This document shows, one piece after another, positions 35,580 to 46,890 of a stretch of 64,000 nt of DNA. Under the pieces are notes generated by a model, which worked only from the letters and a program-made list of their open reading frames with translations, searched no databases and had not been told where the DNA came from. Numbering within the stretch: position 1 is the stretch's first letter; the number at the start of each line of letters is the position of its first letter. Origin of the DNA: Acorus gramineus (lineage: Eukaryota > Streptophyta > Magnoliopsida > Acorales > Acoraceae); the NCBI GenBank assembly GCA_030737835.1, contig CM060848.1, positions 32,297,634-32,361,633 on the forward strand. The letters are read 5' to 3'. Made by a program: the position numbers and the translations under genes.

Positions 35580-36021
35580 CCAGTGATTCGTACTTCGCCG
35601 AACCACCACACCCTCACCCTCACCCATCAATGGGTGACATAGGTTATTGGGACTGATAATAATCCATTCACAAATCCAGTAGGTCGCTCATCGCCAACCC
35701 ACTACACCCTCACCCTCACCCTCAAGGGGTGACATAGGATATTGGGACTAACAACACATAACCAGCGGGTCGCTTCCGCCAACCCGCTACACCCTCACCC
35801 TCACCCTTCAATGGGTGACATAGGATTTTGGGACTAACTACACCAAAAACCAACGGGTCGCTTCCGCCAACCCGCTACACCCTCACCCTCACCCTTCAAT
35901 GGGTGACATAGGATTTTGGGACTTACAAGCATCCAATCACAACTCCAGCGGGTCGTTCATCGCCAACCCACTACACCCTCACCCTCACCCTTCAATGGGT
36001 GACACAGGATTTTGGGACTGA
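35580..36021 (-). repeat. Five-copy LTR minisatellite, second copy
   Basis: Counterpart of the array at 29163-29604, with the same unit order and few substitutions. Confidence 0.9.
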
Positions 36022-36783
36022 CTAGGCTGTTGGTCACCCTTGGTCCACCGATAGTCTCTCCTCACTCCGCGGTTGTTTGGCCACTCCCATGTTCAGCACA
36101 GTCCTTCATCAAACCAGGAGGCGCCTACTAGTGGGAGCCCCTGCACGGGACAACCTGTCTAACGCCGAGGTAGTCTCTAAAGGATCCAACGCAGGGCAAC
36201 AGAACAGCCTAACCATCGCATATGATCCACTCGGATCCGCAGACAACACATCATAACAACACTAATGTTCTGAATTCCTCAGAACCCACCAGGGCGCATA
36301 ACTACGATGCGGGGAACATGCATAAGGTTATAACAGGGTGGAATATCGTTGGGGAAAGAAACTCGGGAGGGCAGCGTGAGTTCCCGTTATAGGACACCCC
36401 GACAACCAAACAAGGAACACGGTGTACCCTAACCCGGGTCTCACCGCTGTCCTCGCAAGGCCCCTCCCCTATAATATTCACTATAACATGCATTGTAAAC
36501 AAATACTAGCATTTAATCAAATAAATAAACTAGTAGGGCACATGCATCGGCCGGGCTTCCTAACATGGAACCAGGGGACATGCTGCATGGCTCATACATA
36601 TATCCTAAGGGTGCAAGTCCCTAACATGCAAAGTCTAGGGTAACATGCATTCTACAGTTTAATCATGCTCGCATGATATACATATCATTGCAGGTTAATA
36701 TTTATCCATGACGCCCCAGGAGAGGTCGGTATACGCCCAAATGCGTATGACCCCTCTCTACTGGGTTGGATTGTCCCACTCAC

Positions 36784-36819
36784 CGTAATTCGGGTCGACG
36801 CGCGACCGTCCGTCGAGAT
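36784..36819 (-). other. Putative 36-nt leader exon inside 5' LTR
   Basis: TCTTGCAG before and GTGAGTGG after, on the - strand. This copy would be used in the gag transcript. Confidence 0.5.
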
Positions 36820-36909
36820 CTGCAAGATAGGGTATTACTTGGTAAGTATAAATCCACAAATATCATTTAAATACGCGAATAAATACCCCAAAACCCCAAA
36901 TCAAATACC

Positions 36910-37740
36910 CAACACCCTCGGCAACAACTACTCGCGGCCTCGGCAACCACCCGCACGGCCCCCGGCAACCACCCGCACGGTCGGCCACCGCCCGGACGCG
37001 CCACCGCGGGCCCCGCACGCCTCGCGCCGGTCCGCGAGCACCCCGCGCGCCCCCGCACGCAGTGCCCCGCCTCGCGCCGCCCCGCGCGCACCTCCGCCAC
37101 CTTGCCGCACCTCGCGCGCACCTCGCACGCACCTCGCCGCACCTCGCCGCGCTTCGCGCGCACCACCGCGGCCTCACCGCGCCCTCCGCGCACCGCCACG
37201 GCCTCGCCGCGGCCTCCGCGCACCGCCACGGCCTCGCCGCCGCCTCCGCACACGCCGTCCGCACCCTCAGCCACGGCTCGCGCACGCCACGGCCTCGCGC
37301 ACGCCATCCGCACCCTCAGCCACGGCCTCGCGCACGCCGCGGCCTCGCGCACGCCGTCCGCGCACCCGCGCGATCTGCTCCACGCGCACCAGCCGCCCAG
37401 CTCGCCCAGCACCGGCCTCTGCTCGCCCAGCACCAGCCCCTGCTCGCCCAGGCCCAGCCCCTGCTCGCCCAGGCCGACCAGCACCCTGCACCAGGCCCGC
37501 ACGCCCTCGCGCGCACGCCGCGCGTACGCGCGCTCGCGCACGCACGCGCGCCTGCCCGCGCGCACCCGACCTGGCGCCGCCTGGCTGCTGCTGCTGCTGC
37601 TTGGCCCGGACGACCTGCCCCTGCCCGAGCGCCACCACCAGCTGCCCGAGACCACCCAAACCACCCTCCAACCACCTCCGACCACCCTCCGACGACCCCC
37701 ACAGCCGCCGACCACCCCCAAACACCAAACCCACCTCCCT
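36910..37740. repeat. GC-rich island in 5' LTR
   Basis: Counterpart of 30490-31310. It differs by small expansions and contractions of its GCACGCC and CTGCTCGCCCAG repeats. The 413-codon frame and the others here are not genes. Confidence 0.85.
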
Positions 37741-38377
37741 AACATTCATCTATGCAAGAAAAAGAGGGAAAGGAGGCTTACTGAGGGGAGGAGGGGAAGT
37801 CCGGACGCTCTCCGCGCGCCGAAACCTTTCCCCAAGGGTTTCCTCCGACCGGATCTCGCTCGGCCTCCGAAACAGCCCCGATCCGAGCAGAAAGAGAGGA
37901 GGTCGGAGTGGCTATACTTGTCGGAAAAGGGATTTGAAAACACCGGAGTGTAGATCGGGACCCGATCTACACTTCTCGTGTTTTAAGTTTTCGATTTTGA
38001 GGGGTGTAAGGCGCTCGAACGGAAGAAAATCGGAGGAGGGGAGAGAGAGAGATCACGTCGGGAGAGACGATGAACAGTAACTCGGGTTTTAGATCCCACT
38101 TATTTATAGTGCGCGACTTAAAAACCCGGATACGTCCCGGAACTACGAAATTTTTGCAAACGATGCCAGAATTCGATGAAATTTTCGTGGGAGGTCAGAA
38201 ATGGCACCAGGACACCAAATATGCAGTTAGATTTTCAATCGGAGTCCTCTAACTCAGGACAATAGCTAACAGTCCAAAAATACGCGGTTCCGATCGAAAA
38301 ACCGGTAAAAACCGAAAACTGCCAGAACGCTCTAACGGTTACCAACAGGTTAAAAGTGACACATATATAACATTTCA

Positions 38378-39428
38378 TAAGGACCCAAAATCATACAAAA
38401 AAATTCATAAATCATGAAGAAAACCAAATATTTCCATTGAAAAACCTTAAAAACTGAAATACATATAAAGGGCTTCCCAGAGGATCATTATCAATCAAAA
38501 GCACCTTGAAAAATCAAGAAGGATAATTACTAAACAACTCCCTTTTCAGATCCCTACACACACCCACCAAAATATGGAGCGAGGAAGAGAGAGACTTTAG
38601 ACTTTAGGGTTTGGATGGAAGAGGAGAGAGAGAGAGAGAGAGAAGGGTATATATATACACTTATACACGTGGGGAAAAAAATTTGACCGTATCCCAATCA
38701 TATCAATCAATAATACACATTCAACCTTTCTAAAATTTAAAATATTCGAGTTTGAAATTGTTTCCAGATTGAGGGCTCCTATCGGATCTGTCACAAATAC
38801 CGACGGCTCGGATCCGTCACAACACCGAAGGCTCCCCCTTGAGCCGTCGCTAGTTCCTCTGCTCGACCTCTCGACACAGTTTGGCCCATAACTGGATCGA
38901 TACTCATCCAATTCATGATCCGTGAAAAGCGTTGAAAAGCTAACAGAATAATGATTCCAACCATACCTTGACTTCTAAAATTGGAGATATATAAGTCTTC
39001 CAAAACCCTATAGGAGCATGACCCAATGTGCCAAAATCAAGAAACGACTAGGAAAACCATAGTCGTTACAAAAAAGGTATAGCAATGCCAAAATAAGCAG
39101 ATATAAGCCAGTAACAATTCTAGCATCCCCTTGACATATATAGGCTTATTCCATACCACCTTATCCATGCATCTAAAATGACATTTATGAAATATAAACT
39201 CTATATCTATCATTTATCATTCATTTATTCATAATTCATTCCAAGTCAAACAAACAACTAAAACTACTTTATCACATTTTCTAACGAAAATAACTGAAAA
39301 CACAAACAAACAGAAAATATATGTAGAAACTGTATTTTAACCTTAGGGCGAAAATTTTGGGTGAATTGGACATGGTAATGTACATCACACATGCAAGTCC
39401 CACTTGAGAATGATTATTGAATGAATAA
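38378..39428. other. Intergenic flank; original upstream region of SCL28
   Basis: No gene. It holds a (GA)n run near 38622-38642, a hairpin array at 38771-38848 and AT-rich MITE-like sequence at 39190-39320. Because a transposon with an exact duplication sits at 39438-46781, the last part of this region was once immediately upstream of SCL28. A match to the loose plant E2F consensus, GGGCGAAA, lies at 39346-39353. Confidence 0.55.
38771..38848. repeat. Three hairpin units related to 28262-28382
   Basis: GACGGCTCGGATCCGTC at 38802 and GAAGGCTCCCCCTTGAGCCG at 38827, with a weaker unit at 38771. The same stem sequence as the array on the other side of the retrotransposon indicates one older interrupted element. 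Confidence 0.6.
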
Positions 39429-40002
39429 TATTGAAAATGGGGGGTTTATTTCAACCCCTCTAGTCATGCAGCCCACCCCATTATCCACCCCACCAAACAA
39501 CTTTTTGATATTTCACAAATCCACCCCTCCATTTATACTTGGTTATGCACTATGTTTACCCACCCCAATCATTTAATTTCTCTTCTTCCTCTCTCTCCAT
39601 CGTCTTCTTCTTATCTCTCCTCTCACCGATTTTCCTCCCTCCGCTCTCCCTCTGCCTGCAAGCATCTTCATTGTCCCTACTTACTCTCTCCCGGATATCC
39701 TTCTCCCTCCCCCAATTGAACTACCCCCTCGACATCAAGCTCCATCAGCTCAATCTCCACTTCGTCGCCTCCTCCCTCGCCCCCATTCAGATTCCGTGCC
39801 GTCGCCTCTTTACCCACCAAGAACATCATTCTCTAAGGTTAGCAACTCTTTTTTATTTTTCTATTGTTTCATTTAATCTTATAAACCCTAGGTATGACAA
39901 ACCCTAGTTTTCTTAGAAACCCTAGTTTTTCAAGTTAACCCTAGTTTATCCGTCTTGATATGAATTGTTTGATGGAAAATTGTTCGTATTACTGTTGATA
40001 TG

Positions 40003-43000
40003 TGTTACGCCCTGAGACGACCGTCCCCAAAGCGTTACCAGTCATACAATATCAGGAGTCATATATGAGGGGCCAATAATGACTACCAATAAAATGCAAC
40101 AAGAACCAACAAGGATCGAATAAGGTAACAAGGCAACAAGGAAGCGATAGCCAATTAAAAATGCGGAAGCATAAAATACCAATAAGTCTGTAAATCAAAA
40201 ATATTATTACAGACCTGAATACACAATCACTGTCCTGTGAGAGTCCAAGTCTAGTCCAAATACAACCACATGTGTGGCTTGCACGATTGCTAATACATAC
40301 AAAAAAAAAATAGAATTGCTGACAGCCTCACACTCGCCAACTGAAAGGTGGAACGCTCCACGCACGAACCACGTCATAGGGATATTCCAGCTCCATGCCC
40401 AACTCAGCCCCTGGTGGAAAAACAACATACGAGGGGTGAGCTACAAGCTCGGTGAGTGGCAAGCATCCAAGCTCTACACTAATAATATAATATTAGCATA
40501 TTTGTCTTCTAAGGAAAGATATGGATGGGAGAACCCCAACAAACATAAATGTCATGTGGAAACGTGACCTCACCTCACCCTCACCCTAGAGGGGGGGAGG
40601 GGGACTTTTGGGACTCTTGGGGAACAACTAATCCATTAACAATAACGTGTAGTATCACAGTCTAAAACAACACTATGAAGATTATTCGCATCGAGATATA
40701 ATACGTTAGATGCCTCACATCATCTGGTAGCCCTCTCCTAGGTAGTCCTCATCCTGGCGGCCATCTATGGTCAATACTCGAGCCTCGTATGGTAGTGACA
40801 TCGTACTCTAGGCATTCCCAACGATATGGTGGCACAACACATGATAGATTCGACACCGGGTAGCTTCGACGCACGTTGATGTTGGGAAACGGTACTCCAC
40901 GCTCCTGATATCATCTGATAGCCCTCCACCACCTAGTCCTCTCCCTGGCAGCCTTTCGATGCAGCAGCACCACCTAGGGATGCTTCGACGCATGATGATA
41001 TGGGGAGGAAGCACTCCAACCTCATCCTCACCTTCACCCATATGGGTGACATGGGACTTTTTCCAATAGTCCTCTCTCGGGTAACTCCCTTAACCTTCTG
41101 GTAGCCCTCTCTCGGGTAGCCCTCTTCGTGACAGTCATCTTGGTAGGTCCGACGCCAAAACGATATCGAAATACACATTAGACGTCCTACGATGTGGCGG
41201 TACAATCCAGGATAGCTCCAACACCAGGTAGCTTCAACGCGCATACGAAGTAGGGGAGAAGCATTCCGCACTCGCAATACGATCCTCAAGGATCAACTAC
41301 AATCATCTAGCAATTAACAATGCTAATGAATTCTCTTGAATTGACATACAGATGCATCACTTGGACCCGGGAAAAATAGTTAAGTTCTCACACTCAACAA
41401 TGAGAAGGCATAACCCTAAAGGCGGGTCATCTACGCGCCTATTACAGATAGACCAAGCCTACTATCATAGCTATCGATTAACGAACACCGATACAATAAA
41501 TGAATTCTTCTGAATTTCTATATGAGAGCATCGCATGGATGCATGGTAGATCAACTACTACAAGTCCATCATACTCAATAATATCACATAAAACAAATAT
41601 AACATGATAAATTCTACGACATAAGAGGTTCATAAACCATATGTCCAAATAAATAAGACACCAATCATGAACTGACTATGCATAATTAAGTCTTATATCA
41701 CTCACACAGTTCCACAATATGTACAAGATAATAGTGGAACCCAAACCATTAAGACATCAAGTGTATACACACACACACACTAAGGAAAATTAAGGAAAAT
41801 CACAAGGTACATTAGGGGATATGCTCAAGCAAGGATTAACTAGCGAGTTAATAAAAGTTATCTCGGCATGGAATAGTTAATATGACATATGACAATTTAA
41901 TAGACTATGAATGGCATAGAGCACACACAAATGAACATGAAAGCAATTAATTTAACATACACACAAGGTATAACTCGTTAAAGGCTTTAAGCAGTTCACA
42001 TAGAATGAGGTAAAAAAAAATAGCATAAAAGGGCATGCAACATAAGCCATATACTAGCAAGCATTCCGGATAACGTCCACAATCACCAACTAAAGGGATG
42101 TAAGAGCAAATTTGCGTACAAGCAAGTACATGCCAAATAACCCTCATGCGAGCTAGAAATTTAAGTAGGAATCACCTCTACTACTCAGTTTGAAAAAGTG
42201 AGAGAGTCTCATCATCTCATGAAAATACCCACATCCTTGCCCCAATAACATCACTATTCACTCAACTCCCCAACAAGGCCCAATAAGTATGCACATAATG
42301 CTTCGCGTTAATAGATTATCATCTCTTACTTACATATACAAGTCATATGATATCTCAGCATATGCTTATTAGTAAGCTAATACAAATGCCCTAGCAAGGG
42401 TTAAGCATATAATTATATGGATCAACCAATGATTAACCACGCTACATATTTACTAACGTAGAGGTAGTATTACAAAAGGACTATCTAAGACATGTCATAC
42501 TCTATATTTCATGATATATCAAATACATGATCAAACTAGCAAGTAGTATATAAAAACATGGGTGATTATACAATATCACATGAAACTGGATACTTGAGCA
42601 TGTGCTTAATATTTAACATGCCTAATTCACAATGAGAGTATAGTCTAACTTCAATCCTTAAGTGAATTTATATAACACTAAGAAAACTAGTACAAGGCAG
42701 GTCATTCAAACATGTAATGCTAGGGAAGAAATGATGCATGCATAAACTCACTACAATAGCTAATGACTCCTTAAATACTTAACCATAAGTTAAAAGATCA
42801 AAGAAGAGCAACTCAACGATTGGCATTTATATAGATACATATATGGCTCGTAAAACTAAACAATTCAGTCAATACCAATCGCAAAAGAATTAACTACTAA
42901 GCAACCACTTATTCAAGGAAACTATTGCATCTCATAGATTAGATCGCAACATATGAAAGGGGACTAAGACATACTCGGTAAAGTTCAAAGGACCTACCCT

Positions 43001-44070
43001 AATAGCATGAATAATAACTATCAATGCATATCAATTTTCGGAGGGTGTGAATCATACACCTATACCGTAAACATGCAATTCGTGACTAATCGCGTGCATG
43101 TACGCTCATCTCCCCTGGTTCATATGAGTATAAATCCTCCACGTGCAGCAATAAAAATTATATAACTATGCGTCAAGTTTTACAATACTAATGAATTGGT
43201 CAAACCACTCACTAGTACTTGGATCGTCGCTCGTTCGATTTATGAGATCTGCAAGACACAACTAATGATGCTCAATTAAAATATGAAGCCTCTTGACATA
43301 TATACAAGCCTACTTCATGAAGACAACAACTCCTAACATTTCCCACACCATGCATAATAACTCTTTGACACACAATTATGCAAAACTAGTACATCTACTG
43401 CAATAGTTCCCAAACTTTGATCTCCACAGCACCAAATACACATCCAAAAATTCCAAAATAAATCACACACGTCCTCTGACATGTTGGGATCATAATCTGT
43501 GAGACATCATAACCTGAATTAGCCTATACATGCCCAAAATAAAATGTTTTTAGAAACTGATCATTTCCCACGTGAATCTGGACAGTCCTTACAATTCAGC
43601 TTATAACTTACAATACATGTAACATTATGACACCAAATTTCCTATATAGCATCTAGACACATAAATAATCATATCACATGAAGAGACAATGCTCATAAAA
43701 TGCCTCTATTACTAGTTCCACAAGGATCTTAAGAAGACAAATCTGCCTTACAAACCACCGCCATTCAATCATTCATGCATAAACACAAACATCTCATGTG
43801 AAGCAGCAAATACACATAACAACACTCTCCTAACAGCACCCACACATGCACAGAGAGGAGGAAAAATACCTTTGAAGAAGGACAGTTGGCCAAGGAAAAA
43901 GGGGGTACACCCACACACACCTTCTTTGCCTCACCTTCCCCCACCATTGATTACACACTCACAAAGCATCACCCACCAATCCCCCTGGCTCTCTCACCCA
44001 AGACAACATTCAACACCAAATCAGCCACCATAAAATATGCTCATACACAAAGGATAGAGAAAACAGAGGT

Positions 44071-44104
<34 letters not shown>

Positions 44105-44571
44105 GCACCTAGAGGGAAAAAGGGAGGAGGAGGGAGGTTTAAATACACTTCTTTCACATTTTCTTTCTCCTCGTTCTTCCTTCTTTTCTCTTCTTCTTTG
44201 GCTCGGGTGAAAATGACGGAGAGAATGAGAGGGTTGGTGATGGGTGACTTTAGGGAAAGGGAATAAGAACCAAATGTTGGAGAGGGGGTAGACTTGCTTA
44301 AAGTCACCCACACACCCAATCCAAGGAAAAAAATCACACGACCAGCATGGGCAATTCTCACCTACCAAGAACCCAATAACCGTCAAACCCGGATACCAAT
44401 CGGAACTGCATAATTTCTAAAACGACATCAGAATGCGACAAAAATTCATAGGTAGGCCAATGTCAGTACCAGAAAAACAAATATGCAGTCAGATTTTTTA
44501 TCTGAGTGTCCAAAATTTTAAAATAAATAAAACACTATATTTGACTACCAAAAAGTGACACAGTCTTAATA
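40003..44571 (-). mobile_element. Ty3/gypsy-type solo LTR, 4.57 kb, TSD atatg
   Basis: On the + strand it starts TGTTACGCCC. On the - strand it starts TATTAAGACTGTGTCAC, probably a decayed TG end. ATATG is duplicated at 39998-40002 and 44572-44576. On the - strand there is a donor near 43869, an acceptor at 43249, a 36-nt segment, a donor at 43212 and an acceptor at 40411. It lacks the GC island. A (GA)n tract at about 44065-44100 lies in the leader. It is more decayed than the 28649/35069 pair, so older. Confidence 0.85.
43213..43248 (-). other. Putative 36-nt leader exon inside solo LTR
   Basis: On the - strand, CTTGCAG before and GTGAGTGG after. Sequence between is well diverged from the other copies although length and edges are kept. 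Confidence 0.5.
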
Positions 44572-44639
44572 ATATGAACCATTTGATGGAAAATTGTTTC
44601 TGCATTGGTTGGGACTTGAAACTTCGGAGACATGCTTTT

Positions 44640-45330
44640 AAACAATATTTTTATTATAAGTAATCAAAAGTTGTATTGCTATAAGTTGAAAATTTATACA
44701 AATCCCAGTTTTTTACAATGAAACAAAATGGAAAAGAAAGTCCCTAGAATGCCTCAAAATGAGCATCCCCTAGGCTAGATCATATCCTCTATTTTTCATC
44801 AAAGAACAAAAAGCCATTGAAGGTCCTCTGTTTACCTCACTCTCTTAAATCCTCCCATATGCTTTTTCTACTCAAAAGTTATTGCAAGAGTCAAACAAAA
44901 GTGATCACTAAAGTGTCAGTCAGCTTAGTTTCTGTGAGGCACATAAAAGCTAGTTTGTGAGCCCTAATAAACTGCTGCAAAACCAATTGCTTCTCGCTTC
45001 CCATTAGACCCCATACATTCCAGAAGATACTTTGCATGGAAAACCAAAATAAGGGTTGAGTCCACATTGGGCAGTTAAGAATTATCTGCCAAGTCCCTAA
45101 AGAACTACTTGATGAAGTCACTTTTATTGTCCTTCTCTTTTTTTGCCTTGCTTTAGCCTTCCTGCCACTAAGCATCTGCTTACTCTTCTTTGTTCCTCCC
45201 TTTTTACTAGGCTCAGACTGAGTGCGGACTTTGGACTGATTACCTCCCGCTAACAAGACTGGGGAGCTTGGATGATGGAATCATGTGCAACACACTCAAC
45301 TATGTCAGTGGAGGAGGACAAATTGTTGGT
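44640..45330 (-). mobile_element. LINE fragment, start of endonuclease domain
   Basis: The - strand frame 45256-44891 carries a basic region (KARQKKRRTIK) followed by IFWNVWGLMGSEKQLVLQQF and CLTETKL, the pattern at the start of the LINE apurinic endonuclease (asparagine near the start, then LxETK). It breaks soon after. It is nested in the transposon 39438-46781. Confidence 0.65.
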
Positions 45331-45603
45331 GATGTTATTTTTTTGCAATGTTGATTTGAATTCTTTGATGTATTATGGGTTGTATAATGGTTGAGTATGA
45401 ACTACAATTTTTCATTGAACATTCTTCATTGAATGATAACTGGTTAGGATTTTGATTTTTTTTTATTCTACATTCTTCCTTCATTAATTAGGAATCATTG
45501 ATTGATTATTTATGAAAAAAAGTATTTATTGAACACATTTGAATAAATGAGAATAATTTGTTCCTAGGTTTTTTGTTTTACTAGTTGATTCAAACTTGTT
45601 TGT

Positions 45604-45810
45604 GCAGTATGGCACCAATGCAATGAGTTCCACAATCTCCTTCACTTTGAAGACATCAATCCAAAAGATCAGCTGCAAGAGATGGGACACGAAGTTCCAT
45701 TTGTTGAACATGAGGTCGTCGAGGAGGATGTAAGAGAGGTTGATATAGATGGAGAGGAGGTGCGAGAGATGGGGCATCCCAGTGATGGGGAATGCAGTTT
45801 ATTGTTTTGA
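45604..45810 (+). pseudogene. Short acidic terminal exon-like ORF in DNA transposon
   Basis: After an acceptor-like TTGTGCAG, a frame of about 68 codons ends at TGA 45808. It contains NEFHNLLHFEDINPKDQLQE followed by a very acidic tail. The HN..L...P.D pattern faintly recalls the end of plant transposases, but I cannot identify a family. Upstream coding sequence is missing or decayed. Confidence 0.3.
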
Positions 45811-46790
45811 ACAGAGCCTAGTTATGTATTTTTTTGAGATATTGTATGATTAACATATAGCAGTGAAATGAATGCATGTATGTGTTGCCATGCCAGCTCT
45901 CCCTTTTTGTTTTATGAACTATCAGTATAAAAAGAAGGGGTGAAAGTGTTCCCTCTCTTACTGGAGTTACTAACTACTACCCCCCTCCCATCTTGTACAT
46001 GTATATGGTACCACATGTAGCATTTTTTATGCATTTTCAGTAAAAATGATTGAAATTGTTCTTGTGTGTTAACAATATTACCATAATTCATTCATTTGGG
46101 TGGGGGATGTAGTCTCTCCATCTCTATCAAATTATCGGAGTTCCAGAACATGTAACCTGTACCAATTTCATAACAATTCTTGTAAGGCCAACCATGTACA
46201 CATTAAAGATTACAACACATATTGACCAAACCCCTCTCTTTCCAATCACACAACAAACACAAGATCTGGAAGTCAACATTCAACATTTGGATTCATATAA
46301 AAAAAGAAGGATGAAAACATTCAACATCTGGAAAAAGATTTACAAAAAAAATACATATTACAAATTTTTCATTTTTTCACATTAGCATCTACTTCATTTT
46401 TTCACATATATTGGCCAACAAAATACATCGAGCTACGGTTCCATGTGAGAATGACACAGTGGGCATGGGAGTTCTTGACGGTGATGGAGGAATGAATGAA
46501 TGGGGTTCATCACGAGTTCGCCTGATGAAGAAGCTACTGACGGGGAAGAGAAATGGCGGGCTAGAAGAAAGGGGGGGAGGGGGGGAGGGGTTTAATATTG
46601 GGGGTGAGCTTTTGATTATATGGGACATTGAGGGGGTGGGGTTGTAATGTGTGGGGTGGCTATATTTCACAGAGGGTGGGGAATGTAGAGGAGGGGGTGC
46701 TCGCTTTACTTTTACAACCACAACATGCATTTTTTAAATGGGGTTGGTTGCGTAAGTAGAGGGGTTGATATAATCGCCCCCTATTGAAAA

Positions 46791-46890
46791 GCCCCACAAA
46801 TTCCACGCGAACCTCTATATTTTTTTTTTTCGAGAGGGCTTGCTAGGGTTTCCTTCATAGCCTCCACCGGGAGTGATTGGTACTCGAGAA
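46791..46890 (+). promoter_or_regulatory. SCL28: Remaining proximal promoter and 5' UTR of SCL28
   Basis: Only 100 bp separate the transposon's duplication from the ATG. They contain a TATA-like CTCTATATTTTT at 46813-46824, a purine stretch CGAGAGGG, and TGCTAGGGTTTCC, a telo-box-like motif often found near plant transcription starts. The start context GAGAAATGG has a purine at -3 and G at +4. There is no upstream ATG. Core elements may be intact, but everything further upstream is transposon. Confidence 0.55.

Larger units (their letters stand above)
28649..38372 (-). mobile_element. Chromovirus-type Ty3/gypsy element with gag and deleted pol, TSD tttca
   Basis: Two near-identical LTRs of about 3.3 kb (28649-31939 and 35069-38372) flank a 3.1 kb internal region. 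The duplication TTTCA lies at 28644-28648 and 38373-38377. On the - strand the order is 5' LTR, a primer-binding site for initiator-methionine tRNA, gag, a 1 kb insert of LTR-like DNA, a reverse-transcriptase fragment joined to an integrase C-terminal and chromodomain-like fragment, a polypurine tract and the 3' LTR. Protease, most of reverse transcriptase, RNase H and the integrase core are absent, so it cannot move on its own. The intact TSD and the similar LTRs suggest a fairly recent insertion, presumably helped in trans. Confidence 0.92.
35069..38372 (-). mobile_element. 5' LTR of the 9.7 kb element
   Basis: Near-identical to 28649-31939. It has a TATA box at 38099-38109, a donor at 37781, a GC island at 36910-37740, the 36-nt segment at 36784-36819 and a minisatellite at 35580-36021. 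As the 5' LTR it would drive gag on the - strand. Confidence 0.93.
39438..46781. mobile_element. Terminal-inverted-repeat DNA transposon, 9-bp TSD tattgaaaa
   Basis: The left end (39438, GGGGGGTTTATTTCAACCCC) and right end (to 46781, complement GGGGGCGATTATATCAACCC) are inverted repeats for about 45 bp with several mismatches. TATTGAAAA is duplicated at 39429-39437 and 46782-46790. A 9-bp duplication suits Mutator-like elements; an 8-bp reading with a hAT element is the alternative. Without the nested 4.6 kb LTR it is about 2.8 kb. Inside are a pyrimidine-rich stretch resembling a 5' leader (39580-39840), a LINE fragment and a short ORF at 45604-45810. No transposase catalytic domain was recognised. 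Its right end lies 100 bp from the SCL28 start codon. Confidence 0.75.

Noticed and set aside
39539-39907. 122-codon Ser/Leu-rich frame
   Set aside because: Pyrimidine-rich leader-like DNA within the DNA transposon. No homology recognised and no coding continuation.
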